Source: Pseudomonadota bacterium
Lineage (GTDB): Bacteria > Desulfobacterota > Syntrophorhabdia > Syntrophorhabdales > Syntrophorhabdaceae
DNA length: 64,000 nucleotides
Assembly: GCA_026388255.1 (NCBI GenBank)
Contig: JAPLKC010000085.1
Location: 1 to 64,000 of the forward strand
Reading direction: 5' to 3'
The translations under genes and the position numbers were made by a program. Shown here in pieces: positions 63,696-64,000 of this stretch. The first letter of the stretch is position 1, and every line of letters begins with the position of its first letter. The notes under the pieces are model-generated. The model saw only the letters and a list, made by a program, of their open reading frames with translations, was not told the origin of the DNA and ran no database searches.

Positions 63696-64000
63696 GTGAG
63701 AACTTTATTAAAATATGCTGTTTTGATAGTGATTATTTTTGTTATAAACATTATTGCATTATCTAAAATAATCGAAGCATCTGATAAAAACAACAGATGG
63801 GTATTTATCTGCAATGATATAGACCAGGCAGACATGAAATACTACTATGATTCGGAGACCGTAAGATATATTTCCGATAACCAGGTAAACGTCTGGATGA
63901 AGACAGTCTCGCCATACAACAAACCGCGACTGTTACATCTTGAGATCGCGTGTGCAAGCAGCATGTTTCACCTCATGGAGAACTCTGTTGATTTCTGGGG
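63696..64000 (+). CDS. Secreted protein, truncated by the window end
   Basis: A partial frame starting with GTG at 63696, after GGAGGGG, and open to the last base (about 101 codons). It has a signal peptide or anchor (LLKYAVLIVIIFVINIIALSKIIEA), then WVFICNDIDQADMKYYYDSETVRYISDNQVNVWMKTV, a pattern resembling surface-adhesin E-like domains. The family assignment is tentative. The stop codon lies outside the window. Confidence 0.6.
   Translation, partial: MRTLLKYAVLIVIIFVINIIALSKIIEASDKNNRWVFICNDIDQADMKYYYDSETVRYISDNQVNVWMKTVSPYNKPRLLHLEIACASSMFHLMENSVDFW

Overview
This window looks like chromosomal DNA of an anaerobic Gram-negative bacterium of the Deltaproteobacteria/Desulfobacterota type, with moderate to low G+C. 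That placement is inferred from gene content: Pal, KdsB, exosortase with PEP-CTERM proteins, a FadL remnant, indolepyruvate:ferredoxin oxidoreductase next to acyl-CoA ligases, a thiolase with a DUF35 partner, a TRAP transporter, class 1B PyrD/PyrK, and many PAS sensors. No rRNA or taxonomic marker confirms it.

Layout. 0-5 kb: PilZ protein, a broken fadL, a PfkB sugar-phosphate kinase, a small Pro/Ala lipoprotein, pal, and a KamA-type radical SAM enzyme. 5-10 kb (minus strand): pgsA, a lytic transglycosylase, a membrane histidine kinase, and a TRAP permease pair without a binding protein. 10.4-15 kb (plus): mobA-rimI-pyrK-pyrD-recJ, tightly packed. 15.1-18.5 kb (minus): gapA-pgk-tpiA-secG and tRNA-Leu(GAG). 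18.9-20.8 kb: SDR, DUF523 and nitroreductase genes.

21.3-25.4 kb is an accessory island that I read as an integron gene-cassette array without an integrase in view. Five attC-like sites separate minus-strand cassettes encoding two secreted proteins, a HEPN-like protein, an unrecognised protein and a PD-(D/E)xK-like nuclease. Two cassettes instead begin with copies of a non-coding element of four successive hairpins. The stem sequences differ between copies but the pairing is kept.

25.4-26.7 kb is repeat-rich and gene-free. 26.7-29.8 kb (minus): ftsY, a zinc-ribbon protein, a BamE-like lipoprotein, tsaC/sua5 and tatA. 30-31.4 kb holds two abutting pseudogenes. 31.8-34.1 kb: gpmA, a cold-shock gene and a MoaD/MoeB-like pair. 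34.7-36.6 kb: a PEP-CTERM protein and an exosortase. 36.8-40.5 kb: uvrA and kdsB. 40.7-47.3 kb: an acyl-CoA ligase - iorA - iorB - iclR - acyl-CoA ligase cluster, probably for aryl-pyruvate/aryl-acid metabolism. 47.5-54.5 kb: three sensor proteins mixed with decayed parB and transposase fragments; two sensors share an unusual C-terminal Cys module and homologous 3' flanks. 54.6-58.4 kb: a FecR-domain surface protein and an outer-membrane barrel. 58.6-61.3 kb: mltG, thiolase, DUF35 partner. 61.6-64 kb: a gene fusing a ribbon-helix-helix DNA-binding domain to a canonical PilZ domain, a second PEP-CTERM protein, a zinc-ribbon protein and a truncated secreted-protein gene.

The two strongest leads are (1) the covarying four-hairpin element carried by integron cassettes and (2) a possible cyclic-di-GMP-responsive RHH-PilZ regulator whose own promoter shares an AATGTAATAyAT motif with the promoters of both PEP-CTERM genes.
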